DNA of 64,000 nucleotides from Nomia melanderi. Its lineage: Eukaryota; Arthropoda; Insecta; Hymenoptera; Halictidae. The position numbers and the translations under genes are program-made. Position 1 is the stretch's first letter; each line of letters begins with the position of its first letter. Under the pieces are notes generated by a model. That model was given only the letters and a program-made list of their open reading frames with translations, was not told the origin of the DNA and did not search any database. The stretch lies in the NCBI RefSeq assembly GCF_051020985.1, contig NC_134999.1:23159160-23223159 (forward strand), in the 5' to 3' direction. Positions 1 to 10,975 of this stretch are shown here, piece after piece.

Positions 1-55
1 CATTTTAATCAGCACGATCTCAGAAATTCAATGGCACTGCATTCGAGAAGATAAA
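1..55 (-). mobile_element. Family A foldback unit, right half, cut by the window edge
   Basis: The sequence ATTTTAATCAGCACGATCTC and the following bases, ending CATTCGAGAAG, match the right arm of the complete family A copy at 42826-43042. The left arm lies outside the window. Confidence 0.75.
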
Positions 56-119
56 ATTAAAACGATTATAATTGAAATTTTTACTTTTACTTTTAAACGA
101 ATATCTAATACAGTTCTCA

Positions 120-335
120 AATGCTTGGTTTGCAAAAGGGTGCGTTTCATTTCCAGTAGGGTGAATTTGACATGTAAAACGTTAAATTTGATTTGCAAAA
201 AGGTGGATTCGGAGTGCAAAGGGGTGGATTTAACACGTAGAAGAATGGATTTGGTTTGCAAAAGGGTAAATTTGACATGCAAAAGGTGAATTTGGTTTCC
301 AAAAGGGTGAATTTCGATTGTAAAAGCCATAATCT
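120..335. repeat. Minisatellite with a unit of about 22 bp (TTTGCAAAAGGGTGAATTTG)
   Basis: About nine diverged units of the type GATTTGCAAAAGGGTGAATT run through this stretch. A single unit recurs at 46868-46890, so the motif is dispersed. The reverse-strand reading frame across it (28-477) is a product of the repeat and is not called as a gene. Confidence 0.75.
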
Positions 336-1678
336 CCCGATTTCGAACGGCGAATGAACAAGCCATTATGGATGCTATCCATACCTCCATCTCACAGTCG
401 GAGACAGCAATGTTCACCATTTTCTTCTTACAACCGAGCATTGTCTTATCACGGCGTACCGAGTACAGCAATACCATAGGAAATGACTACACTTCCGGGA
501 AACGCAGAACTTTAGTACGAAGCCTCAGGAATGTGTAACACGTAACGGAAAGCACTTGGCAGATGTGATTTTTAAAACAGCTTGATAAACGAAAATTGCC
601 TTGCAATATTCTGCAACAGAAATTTGGATTTTATCTATATTGTCTTCTTTAACTTTTTTATTCTTTCAAAACGACTATACAAATTGGGCTGTCACCAAAT
701 TTTCATTAATTTATATATCATTTATTTATACATAAAGGAAAATTTATGTGTTATGTCATTTAACAGATTAATTGTGTTCAACGAGTATTTATTTATGAAT
801 ATTATTTTTGAAATATTTACCTGAATGTTCGATTTTTAACGGTGAATTGCATTGTCGAGTGAATAAATAACCATAGTTTATATAATAGAATAACTGGTTA
901 CAATGTAAAGATAAATAAATCAGAGAATCAATTTGTTTTTAATGGGAACAGAAGCAAAAGGTAGGACAAAAATTGGAAAACTGATTAATCTGGCAGTATG
1001 TTTCATTAATAGCTGCCGTTCTATTTCACTTTGTTTTAATATAGATATAAAAGACTGTAAATTGATAGAAATAACGCAACACACAGTTTCATCTGAAATT
1101 TACCTTTTGATTCGTGTAAATATTAAATGTTTGTATTGCTGAAAATACGGTAGAACGTAGTTGAGTAATATATTTTCACTAAAATCAATACAAAAACGAT
1201 ATTTTTGGAGAGACAAGCTACAATGCAGGTATTTTTGAAGGAACAAATTACAATGCACATTTTTAAATACTCCATTTTATTTATTGTATATTTAATTTAT
1301 TTTTAAATTCTCTAATTTATTGTTAAATACTCTACACGTAGTAAACAACAGGGTTTTAATAATTTATCGTTGGTAGACTCGAGAATTTCTCTGATAATCC
1401 TCCAGCCTCCGTTCACTTAGTACGTAACGAAAGGAAGTGGCATCTAAAAATATCTTTGTGAATATTAAACAGTTCAATCTTTCACGTCTGCGACAGAGAA
1501 TGAAAATTATCGGATATCAGAAATAGATATCGATCAAGTTGAATCGAAGTATTACCATTACAGTAAAAATAAGAAGAAGATGCTATAATTTAGAGCTTTT
1601 CTTTGATAAATGTCTACACTTGAGGAGGTGATATTAAACATGCAATGAAAAAATTTCAATAGCAGTCATTTTAACCTA
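336..1678. other. AT-rich unique DNA, no gene seen
   Basis: Only short chance frames without domain features, flanking splice sites or composition bias are present. No repeat family from elsewhere in the window was recognised. Confidence 0.55.
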
Positions 1679-1894
1679 ACCTTGTCAAATATAGTACCGG
1701 TGAATGCCTGAAATTGTGCTGATTAAAATGAGCCCAGACACGATAGGAATCAGACTAGTTTCACGAATTCAATGTAATTTTCGAAATTAAGGCTCGTTTT
1801 CATGAAATCAAAAAGTACACCAATTCACGTCGTCTTTGGGCTCATTTTAATCAGCAGAATCTCAACATTACATCGCTACTAAGATTGAGAAGGT
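1679..1894 (+). mobile_element. Family A foldback unit, copy 1
   Basis: The left arm reads CTGATTAAAATGAGCCCAGA. The right arm is its reverse complement, GGGCTCATTTTAATCAGCAG, followed by a matching outer end ...ATTGAGAAGGTT. The arms are about 75-80 bp with a central segment around AAATTAAGGCTCGTTTTCAT. No coding capacity. The left arm carries the ACGATAGGAATC variant and the right arm the CACGTCGTC variant, which defines the + orientation used for this family. Confidence 0.85.
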
Positions 1895-3311
1895 TCAAAA
1901 ATCATTAATAATTATTTCCAATATCACTTCCCTTTGTTATTAAAAAATAAGTATCACTATACAAGACGCTAGAAATTCTCGTGGCAGTCAACGTGTTTAC
2001 CCATTTGGATCACAGGAAAAAGTAGAAAATTCCTCAACACCACAAATGTTTCGATTGCATCAAAATAAAAATGGTTTGAAACATATAAAAAATTAAAAAT
2101 CTATATAGCCACACAATTATTGCATTTATAAAATGTATTCCTCCTTTTTTTGTGATATACAGATTACACAACAGTGTAAGGTGCAGTAATCTTAATGTTA
2201 ATAGGTCAAAGCAAGGTCACGAATCACGGTTCACACCGATACCCAAAAATCTGAGTCTCTCAGGCATCCCTGCGCTGTTTCCCACCTATCCCAGCGATAC
2301 GAATGTGCCACTTCCCAGCATTCGCAGTTTTCCACGTCTCCTGGCTGCGCGCACGTCCCCACCTCCCAAGGAGGGGACGAGGCTACTCGAGAACCTCGTG
2401 AACCTCCCGGTGGCGTGGGGGGAGGGGGTAGCGACGAAGCAAGGACGAAGAGGGCGGCCAAATGTAACAAGAAGGACGCAGTAGAACGATTGTAAAAAGC
2501 TATACGACGTGCGGGCGCGAGTCGGGCTCCTCTCATTTGAATACTTAGATTGGAAGGGTCGCCGAGGGGGTTGGCGGTTCGCCGGAAGTCGGCGCCGGGG
2601 GGGAACGGGCGCAACCTGGGGCCGCTTAATCGCGTTTTCCGTGAAATTTATGAGATCCGAACCGATAAGGTGGGAAATAAGAGTCGAGCCCCGGAGAAAG
2701 ATGGAAAAACTGGCGCGAGCCTTGGCACGGGGGGCGGAGAGGAGGGGGCGGGGCGTGCTCGGGCGTCGGGGCGGGGTGAATCGGGGCTAAAAATCGTGGT
2801 AAGAGTATAACGGGCCGCTTTAATACGCGGAACGCTTGTGATCCCGAAGTAGATAAGGGGAACCGGCAACGGAGATGCTTTCCGGTGGCTTTTTTCTAGA
2901 TGCAGACCGGATACGGAGATCCCGCGGATGGGTTATTGATGGAAGTGTTATTGGCCACGGAGTTACACCGTTTAAGGGGGAAGGGCGAATGGGACTTGGA
3001 GATTGCGGGGGCGTGTTTTTGTTTTCGTGGTCTTAAGGGGTCGGAGGATGAGACGATGTTTGGGAATTTTTTAAATAGAAACCGTAAGAGGTGTAGGATC
3101 AGGAAGAAGGTTCATTGCGTATATTGTCAGGGAGGTTTGTGAAATTTTTTAAACGTTTTGGATTCAAAATAGCTGCGGGTGGTGGATAGCGAAAACACAT
3201 TTTCTCGGAGGATTGCATTGCTGGAAAGGTTTTTCTATAACGGATGGTCTTCGAGACTTCAAAGCGATAAATATATATATAGTGACGAAGATTTCAATTG
3301 CAGAATTTCAA
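1895..3311. other. Unique DNA with a GC-rich island (about 2200-3100), no gene recognised
   Basis: The island is rich in CpG and polypurine runs and gives overlapping frames on both strands (for example 2231-2614 minus and 2509-2790 plus). None shows a recognisable domain, and they overlap in conflicting frames. A promoter-like or regulatory island is possible but nothing specific was identified. Confidence 0.45.
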
Positions 3312-3535
3312 CATTACGTTATCGAATGTAGTGACAGTGGATTGATGGGATCGCGCTGATTAAAATGAGCCCAAACACGATGGGAATTGGAATAGTTTTA
3401 CGATTCAATGGAAACAAGCCTTTAATTCTGTGACTTACATTAAATCTATAGAACAGGTCTGATTCCTATCGTGCTTGGACTCATTTTAATCGGCAGAATC
3501 TCAACATTCTACCTGTACTACGATTGGGAAGGTAA
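3312..3535. mobile_element. Family A foldback unit, copy 2 (hybrid arms)
   Basis: Inverted arms CTGATTAAAATGAGCCCAAA and GGACTCATTTTAATCGGCAG flank a central segment containing GGAAACAAGCCTTTAATTC. Both arms carry the GATGGGAAT/ATTCCTATC variant rather than one of each type, so orientation cannot be assigned. This suggests arm exchange or gene conversion. Confidence 0.82.
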
Positions 3536-3582
3536 GGTTAAACATCCAATAAAGAAAATTTCAAGCGCAGTAATTCAGTTTT

Positions 3583-3799
3583 ACCTTGTCAAGTATAGTG
3601 CCAGAGAATTGCTGAGATTGTGCTGATTAAAATAAGTCCAAACACGATGGGAATCGGACTAGTTTCACTGATTTAATGAAATTCACGAGATTAAGGCGCG
3701 TTTTCATGAAATCGAGAAGCTAGTCCGATTTACGTCGTGTTTGGGCTCATTTTAATCAGAAGAGCCTCAGCATTCCATCGGTATTATGATTGAGAAGGT
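3583..3799 (+). mobile_element. Family A foldback unit, copy 3
   Basis: Runs from ACCTTGTCAAGTATAGTGCC to ATTATGATTGAGAAGGT. The inner inverted repeat is GATTAAAATAAGTCCAAACA against TGGGCTCATTTTAATCAGAA. It lies only 47 bp after copy 2, so the two form a short head-to-tail cluster with an AT-rich linker. Confidence 0.85.
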
Positions 3800-4639
3800 A
3801 AGATTAATTAGACATCAAAGAGAATTCCAGTAATTTTTATAATGAATAATAAAATAAATAATGCCTTTCCATATCAGCAGAATACCTGTTTACTCTATGA
3901 ACATAAAAATATTGACAAATGCACGAAAAGAATATTCGAAAGATTTCTTCTAACAGGTTCGGTAGAAATAGCGTTAAGTGATCATTGGAGTGCAAAAGGT
4001 CAATCGTAAGGATTTCCAAGGCAGCCAAGGTGATTACAGCAGTCGTCATCGTTCGTCCGGCGTTCCAGCCTTTTTTTCCTTTCGTTCTTATTTCTTTATT
4101 GCTCCCACTTAATCTTCGCGGCAATGATATCGGCGGGAAAGAAAGGTTTATCTACCCTCTGGTGTTGTTTTTCCACCATCAGTCTACCACCATGGCAGCG
4201 AAGTGATATCGATAGATAGACCCGACACCCTTTTTCGCCTTCTCCACGGGAAAAATCGAGAGGCTGCGCCGTGAAGCGGCTGATAAGGACGACTCATTGG
4301 TCCCGGGACAGACAGACTGCTGTCATTTGTCAGACGATCCGCGCCGAGCAGAGACGACTGCCGCCGCTAGACTTTAGCTACCGGGGCTGCCGATTCGATT
4401 GAGCTAGGACGGCGCATCGTATCAGCATTTTTGCAATTTATTTAACCAACCCCCTCCGAGCTTATTCCGTAAGACGAGGCGAACCAGGTTTCCTTTCTCC
4501 CGCGAAATTTGTTCGCAACGACGGAGACATTTGTGCCCGTTATTGCGAGAGTGGTCTAAGACAGCTTCTTTTAGTTTAATTTTGTTTAAGCCGCCACTAC
4601 TGTTAGCTGGAGACGCTCGGGAAACTTGCGTTTAGGATA
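3800..4639. other. Unique DNA, GC-richer from about 4040 to 4600
   Basis: No supported coding region or RNA gene was recognised. Short frames on both strands (3837-4124 minus, 3985-4206 plus) overlap each other and have no family features. Confidence 0.45.
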
Positions 4640-5233
4640 CTATTAAGATTTTATTTTCTATACTCTGGTCTCTATTTTCTATTTTTTCTACTCTATTCTG
4701 TTTCCTATTTCCCATTTCCTATTTCCTATTCTCTATTCTCTATTCTCTATTGTCTATTCTCTATATACCATTTCCAATTTTCCGTTTCCCATTTCAATTT
4801 TCCATTTCCATTCCCCATTTTCCATCTTTTAGTTTCCCCTTTCCATTTCCCCCTTTCCGTTTCCCATCCATTTTCCATTTTCCATTTTTCGTTTTCCATT
4901 TTCCCCTTTTCCTTTCCCTTTTCTCTTTTCCATTTTTCATTTCCTCCTCCTTTCCCTTTTCTATTTTTCTTTCCCCATTTCTTTCCATTTTCCATTTTCC
5001 GTTTTTTCATATTCCATTTCCTTTTTCCATTTCCCATTTCCCATCCCCATACCCATTCCCATTCCCATTCCCATTTTTCCTTTTCCCATTTCCCATTTCC
5101 CATTTCCCATTTCCCATTTTTCCTTTTCCCATTTCCCATTTCCCATTTCTCTCTTCCCTTTTCCCTTTTCACTTTTCCCCTTTCCCTTCCATTTTCCATT
5201 TTCTATTTTCCGTTTTCCACTTCCTTTTTTTTT
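4640..5233. repeat. Polypyrimidine tract of about 590 bp with TTTCCCA-type units
   Basis: The + strand is almost entirely C and T with an A about every six bases. The core at 5025-5160 is repeated CATTTCCCATTTCCCATTTC. Long frames on both strands (4747-5199 minus, Glu/Lys/Trp-rich; 4750-5316 plus, Phe/Pro/Ser-rich) exist only because the short repeat lacks stop codons. A homopurine-homopyrimidine tract of this length could adopt triplex DNA. Confidence 0.9.
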
Positions 5234-6620
5234 TTACGAAGCTTACGAGTCAATTGCTAAGATACCATCAGATATATGATGATACGCTGGTGCACCTTTC
5301 AGACATCGTCCAGTGACAGTTGCCAGCCGTTGCACAGTAAGTCCGAGGACGAAGTAAATCGCAAAATTTATGACCGTCTGAAAAACGGCATTGTTGCCTC
5401 CCGCCAAGGCATATACCCACGCACGTGGTTCTTGCAGGATATATTTGATTGCTATATAAGTTCCACCTGTCGCTTGGTTCACGTGGACAATTTTTCAGTG
5501 ACTTATCCAATTAAAATGTAAGATTAGTGCCAACGTATATCACTGACAATAACGTGAACATTTCTGTTAAGAAAATTAAGAATCTGCCCGAATACAAATT
5601 ATTATAACAATGAAGAAAGAAAGCATCAGATACACAATGGAATAATTCTCCACGGTTCTATTCGATACACTATATATATTTACTATTTATGTACAACACC
5701 TGATTAATCATCAATTTTAATGATCTTGGAGTATATTGTGAGAGGCTTCGTTCTGAACTACTTTCCATTATAATTTCTATTACGTTAAAAAATCGATTCA
5801 ATTTCGAAGAATTGTTGTACTTCCCCAATTTCATTAAATTAAAAAATTGATTTAATTTTTAAAATTGTTGAATTTCCCCCAATTCTATTTGTCGTTTTGG
5901 TCCACACGATAGCTTTAGTGTTAACTGCAATCAGAAATAAATAGGCAACGCAATTCAGGCCAATACTTCATCCGTTACCAGGAAAACTAGCATTCTCTAT
6001 CTGTACGTATTATTACAGAAGCACACCGGCATTCTTTAAAATTCATAAGATATCACACGTAACCGGTATAGAGGGAGCTCACATATTTCACTATCCACAA
6101 AGTCAGGATTTCATTTCGCCATACGATGTGCAAGATCCCGGGGCGTAGTACATAAAGATTCCGTTTCGAGCGTCGCTAATAAAGAAGACCATGTGGCACG
6201 GGCTAAAGAAAATAAAAGGAGTTTCCTTGGCATCCGTCATACCAGCCAGCTGAGCTGTTGTTCGCATCGAAAAATACGGCTTTTGATAATCTTCGCCGCG
6301 CACGTGCGTGTTCGCACGCTCGTTCTGCATTCTCGGGGCGTAGTTTCCCGAAGGATACAGAATAAAAGCCGCCGGAAGAGATGCATTGGTGGAAAATACA
6401 TACTCGAATCAAGATAAAGTGAACGAGAACGCGGGCGAGAAATTATCTCAGTTCGAATAAAATTTAACTCGTATGTACAGCTATACAATAATTTTGATTT
6501 TTTTAATCTTCAATTTTTTTTAATTTTCATTTTTCTATGTTTCTCAGAAATTCAGAAGAATATTGCATATTCAGTCGCTAATTCTTAAATAGCATATTGG
6601 TTAAGAAAGATTTTCATTAA
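5234..6620. other. Unique DNA, no gene seen
   Basis: Short overlapping frames occur at 5243-5521 and 6103-6488 on both strands. None has recognisable domains or splice structure. No tandem repeat of note. Confidence 0.45.
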
Positions 6621-6627
6621 AATCGTG

Positions 6628-6695
6628 CATGTACCGCCAGTTGCATGGAACTTGGCACTTGTAACGACGTAGGGCTGGAGAAAGCTGCTTGTAAC
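6628..6695 (+). mobile_element. Family B MITE, left-end fragment
   Basis: GTTGCATGGAACTTGGCACT followed by TGTAACGACGTAGGGCTGGAG matches the left end of the complete family B copy at 6870-7032. It then breaks off with no right end. Confidence 0.65.
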
Positions 6696-6699
6696 TAAG

Positions 6700-6869
6700 T
6701 GGTTCTAGGGTTGATATTTAATTCGAACTATAAATGGAATTCACTTAGGATCGCTGCTTCTATATTTGAATTTTCATGTGTTATCGGCTGGTAATTCAGT
6801 GGTTAAATAATATCCAACTAGCAACGTCCGTATGTTCTTGAAACATTGATGAGATAATTCGAACGAGTT
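6700..6869 (+). repeat. Segment shared with 24180-24355
   Basis: About 165 bp, including TGTTCTTGAAACATTGATGA and GGCTGGTAATTCAGTGG, recurs upstream of the family B element at 24356. Either the two loci share a duplicated block or the mobile unit is longer than the MITE core. Confidence 0.75.
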
Positions 6870-7032
6870 AGTACCGTCCGTTGCAGGGAACCTGGCACTT
6901 GTGACGTAGTAGGGCCGCAGACAGTCGCTCCAAGAACTCCAATAGCGATTCCGAGATGGCTCTCCTCACTCTTCATCCCATGACCAAGTCCAATCGCACG
7001 AAAGTGCCAGGTTCCTTGCAACGTACAGTACT
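6870..7032 (+). mobile_element. Family B MITE, copy 1
   Basis: Terminal inverted repeats begin AGTACCGTCCGTTGCAGGGA and end with the reverse complement ...TCCTTGCAACGTACAGTACT. The left end continues CCTGGCACTTGTGACGTAGT, where one base breaks the cAMP-response-type palindrome. CCAAT-like boxes occur inside. The short frame reading through it on the minus strand is not a gene. Confidence 0.85.
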
Positions 7033-7250
7033 TTAATTCAAACCACGTTCCATTTCGAAGCAAGAAACATTCCAACGCACATTTACCTCAAACTAAGGAA
7101 TCACAGAACCCGTGAACCGTGAAGCCAGTAAACAATGTCGCTCGAAAGTGCCAAGTTCCCTGTAACGTACAGTCCTATAATGCAAACCACGTCCCATTCC
7201 AACGCACATTTACCTCAAACTAAGGAATCACAGTACCAGTAAATCAAAAA
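7033..7250. repeat. Local duplication next to MITE B copy 1
   Basis: The segment with CAACGCACATTTACCTCAAA occurs twice (7073 and 7200 areas), each time after a copy of the MITE right end (GTGCCAAGTTCCCTGTAACG at 7150-7169 for the second). This indicates a tandem duplication of the MITE's right end plus flank. Confidence 0.75.
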
Positions 7251-8203
7251 TAAACAAACTCGAGTCCCTGCTACACGAAGTTAGCCTCACTTATCGCAGC
7301 GTCCGCCGTAAAAATAAATACACAATGGCGTCACCGTTGGCAAAGGAAGCACGCACATTCCGGCGCCCGCATGGACTGGATTTATACGGACCTGCGTGCA
7401 CTGGCGAATAGATGGAACGGAAATAAAATAGCGGAATAGTGGGGAAGAAGGTGACTTTTAAAGGTAACTCCGAAGGACCAGTGCTTGCCAAGTGAACAGG
7501 ACGTACGCTACTAGGAAATTCTCTTTGGGCAGCTGCCATCGACTTCGCCATCCGAGCAGCCGAAAGACTGGGTAGTTACAGGTACATACGCAAACGTGTA
7601 CACGTGTGTGTATATAAAACGAGCGCACTCAGCCGTACACGTGTATCCTCCTCTGTGAGACCGCATTCCAAACCCGCCCTCTACCTAACCCTCCCCCTCC
7701 CTCCGACCATCTGCCGTGGCCAGGCTCAACTTCACGCCACGAAATCCTGATTTTCGCAGTTCATAAAGACTACGAACTTTCACGGGGAATCAAAGATTCG
7801 TGTGAGAGCTTAGAGCCAACACTTGCTTCCCATGCTGGCTAAGGGTGCAGGCTCTCTGATGCGTGCATGCATTTTATATCCGGATAGCGGGCCGAATTGG
7901 AGGTTCGGATTTCGGGGATTGCCTGCTGTGTGTATACAGGGTGTTACTTGTGATTTTTCAGACACTTGCGGTAGTTCGACGAAAGGAAATTTAGGGGGAG
8001 TTTACACTTTCTCCGTTTAAAACAGAATAAAGTTTTGAAAATTTTTGTGGCACTGATGGGGAAATGAAAAATGATTTTTGGAGTAATTTTGTTGAGTACA
8101 TCTTAAACGTTCAGATATAAGTCGAAGTTTTTATGTAATTTTGTAAGTGATATTTTATGGGGGTTTTTGCAGTCGAATGGGCATTTTGAAAATTTTGATC
8201 GTT
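7251..8203. other. Unique DNA, no gene recognised
   Basis: Moderately GC-rich to about 7950, then AT-rich. Short self-complementary runs around TACACGTGT are present at 7590-7650. Frames here are short and featureless. Confidence 0.45.
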
Positions 8204-8418
8204 ACCTTCTCAATTATAGTACCAATGGATTGCTGAAGTTCTTCTGATTAAAATGAATCCAAACACGGTGGGAATCGGCCTAGTTTTACCGATTTAACAT
8301 AATTAACAGAATTAAAAGTTGGTTTCCATGAAATCGATAAACTAGACCGATTTATGTCGTGTTTAGACTCATTTTAATCAGGAAAATCTCAGTAATCCAT
8401 TGGTATTATGATTGAGAA
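8204..8418 (+). mobile_element. Family A foldback unit, copy 4
   Basis: Runs from ACCTTCTCAATTATAGTACC to GGTATTATGATTGAGAA. The inner inverted pair is CTGATTAAAATGAATCCAAA and TAGACTCATTTTAATCAGGA. The outer termini, ACCTTCTCAATTATAGTACC and its inverted partner, are especially clear here. Confidence 0.86.
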
Positions 8419-10160
8419 TTACCATCTCAAATATAGTGGCATCTTCGGAAACGTTCAAAGAATATTATTCAAATATGATACTTTCTAAAACGTCGACTTT
8501 TCCTGAGAATGTCTAAGGTCCCCTTAAACATGAACTTTAACATTGCACACTGGCTCCACGTTAATGCATAAAACCATGAACACAGCCTTAAATGAAACGA
8601 ACAGCAAACATCCTTCCCAATGGTCCTCCGAGCTCGGTAGACGATATTTCACCGCAGGTAAAATAATTTTTAAGGAGACACACAACTCCTCCCGCAAGTG
8701 ATAAATCCCGCCTGAGTAGGAGCAGATGTAGCAAGTCAGCGATTTCTTGCGGTAACGTCGAAGCAAAAACTTCTTGCCCCCGGTTCCTTTATTCTTGCCT
8801 GAATAAACTTTCAATTTGGCGGACGAAGGTGAATTAACATCACGAATATCCCGTCGAACGACAAACTGTCCCGACAATTTTCCACCAAGAATCATTCCTA
8901 AACCACGAATTCCATTACTACCCTAGAAGCTTGAATACCTGAAAATGTTAGGTTAGGTCAGCGAATCCTAATGAGCCCATATGTACGACGACAAAAATAA
9001 AATTCCCTATACCAGAAACTTATTAATAAAATCCTAATAAAAATAAGAAATTCATCCATACTAGTCGAATAGAAGCTTGTATAAAAATAAATAAATATTC
9101 GTGTGCCATCATTACTAAGCCAAGAAACTTTGTACGATGATACGTTGATGATGACTTGCAAGAAAAATTTCAAGATTTCGAAACATCCGAATGGCAGCAT
9201 CAAAAATATGTAATTTAATATGGAGTTTCAGTTAAGAATTGTGACCTCTACAGGTCGTTCCAAGGTCACACAGTGCAACACCTCTCAGCACATGGTGCAA
9301 AAAAGGAAAAACCTATTTCTCCCCAGAAACAATCAACTTTGACCCTATGTTCACATTTTTCACTCAGTTCAGCGCAATTGTACGAGCAATAAACAATTGT
9401 GTATTGTACAACAACATCCTCATTCCGTTCCAGTTCCACTCGTACTCGTAACTCCGCGGCGGCTCGAAAATTCAGCGCGGATCTTCCAGCGAATTGGGCC
9501 GGCGCTCTCGAACAATAACAACTCTTGCTTTCAGAAGGGTGCCAAGAGAAACACGGTCGGGCCGCTCCGACTGCCGCCGTTTGGTCTAATCACCAATTCA
9601 CTGGAGCGCAGGGCGCCCGTCTCGCGAGACACACGATCGCACGGAGACTTTCCGGCTTGTTACATAAATTAATAAACACGATATATCGCGTATGATGTGC
9701 CGGGGATGGGGCTGAGGGTGGGGTGGGGGTGTTTGAGAGGCGGCGGGGTGGTTGATTTCACGACGTGACACGCGGAACAGCCGATCGCGTAGCTGGTGAC
9801 AGATATTAATTAAAATTCGCTGGTGGCACTCGAGCGGTAATGAAGGGATCTCTCGGTCTTTAATCACTCGAGGGTGTCGCGTGGGAGCCGGCGCGCAGGA
9901 CACGCGCTTCCCGCGTGCGCCGGGGTAAGAGGCCGCTTTTGTGCGCTGAGTTTCCAGCTTTTCCCTGTCGTCGCGTTCGTTTTCGTTCCCCGTGGCCCTT
10001 CCAATTAGCGGCTGGCAAGGATGCACGTACGCGTCGCGGATCGAGCCCCGGTGAGCCGGGGCTCTCAGGGACCCCCGGCGGGCCCAAGGAGGCTCGGCCG
10101 CCCTCTTGGCCGCTTTGACCGCCTCCGCGCTCGTTAATTCGCGCCGATACTCGGGCAGGG
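8419..10160. other. Unique DNA; GC-rich island from about 9420 to 10160
   Basis: The island yields long overlapping frames on both strands (for example 9598-10206 minus, 202 codons). High CpG content reduces stop codons on both strands. The minus-strand translation is Arg/Pro/Ala-rich without a domain. I do not call a gene, though a 5' exon or promoter island cannot be excluded. Confidence 0.4.
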
Positions 10161-10975
10161 TATTAATTATTCCGAACGCGACTCGAGGCGCTCTACTTTC
10201 CTCCACTCGTAATTGATACTTCGGGTTCTGAGGTAGTGTAATGAGGAGGATCGGGGTCTTGAGTGGCTACGTGGCAGCGGCTGGGACGGCGACATGTTGG
10301 AGGTGTTGGTGGGCCTTGATGGAGCGTGGAGTGTAGTTATAGGATGCCATCGGTAGAGGGCCAGACCTGGGCCTTGGTGGCGCGTAGTTCTAGGACTCCT
10401 CTGGGACAGGGCCAGTTTTAGTCTTTAATGATGCATGGGGCATAGTTCTAGGACGCCAGCGATAGAGGGCCAGGCCTGTTTCTTGATGGTGCGTGGTGTG
10501 TAGTTATAGGACGCCATCAGTAGAGGGCTAGCCTTGAGCTTTGATGGTGCGTCGGGCGTAGTTCTACATCACCAATGGTATAGTTCCAGGCCTAGGCCAT
10601 CCAGAGCCTAGCCAATTTCGAGTCAATTTGTACAGGAGTATTAATTATTTCGAACGCGACTCGAGGCGCTCTACTTTCCTCCACTCGTAATTGATACTTC
10701 GGGTTCTAAGGTAGTGTAATGAAGAGGATCGGGATCTTGAGTGGCTATGCGGGAGCGACTGGGACGGCGACGTGTGGTGGAGGTCTTGATAGGCATTCAT
10801 GTCGCGTGTGGCATAGTTCTAGGACAGCACACATAAAGAGCCACACCTGGGCGTTGGTGGCGTGTAGTTCTAGGACGCCACCGATATAGGGCCAGCCCTG
10901 AGCCCTGATGGTGCGTGAAGCGTATTTCCAGGACACCAGCGGTAGAGGGCCAGCCCTGTGCTTTCCCGGTGCAAA
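10161..10975. repeat. GC-rich minisatellite (about 50-60 bp) within a 478-bp tandem duplication
   Basis: Units of the type GCGTAGTTCTAGGACGCCA followed by GCGGTAGAGGGCCAGCCCTG recur at least eight times. A 133-bp non-satellite block starting TATTAATTATTCCGAACGCG at 10161 is repeated with few changes at 10639. Block plus minisatellite have therefore been duplicated together with a period of 478 bp. Confidence 0.85.

Noticed and set aside
4747..5316. Long frames on both strands (Glu/Lys/Trp-rich and Phe/Pro-rich)
   Set aside because: Product of the polypyrimidine repeat, open on both strands at once.
9598..10206. 202-codon minus-strand frame
   Set aside because: CpG-rich DNA with few stops. 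Its 5' end enters a block that is duplicated at 10639 as non-coding repeat flank. No domain recognised.
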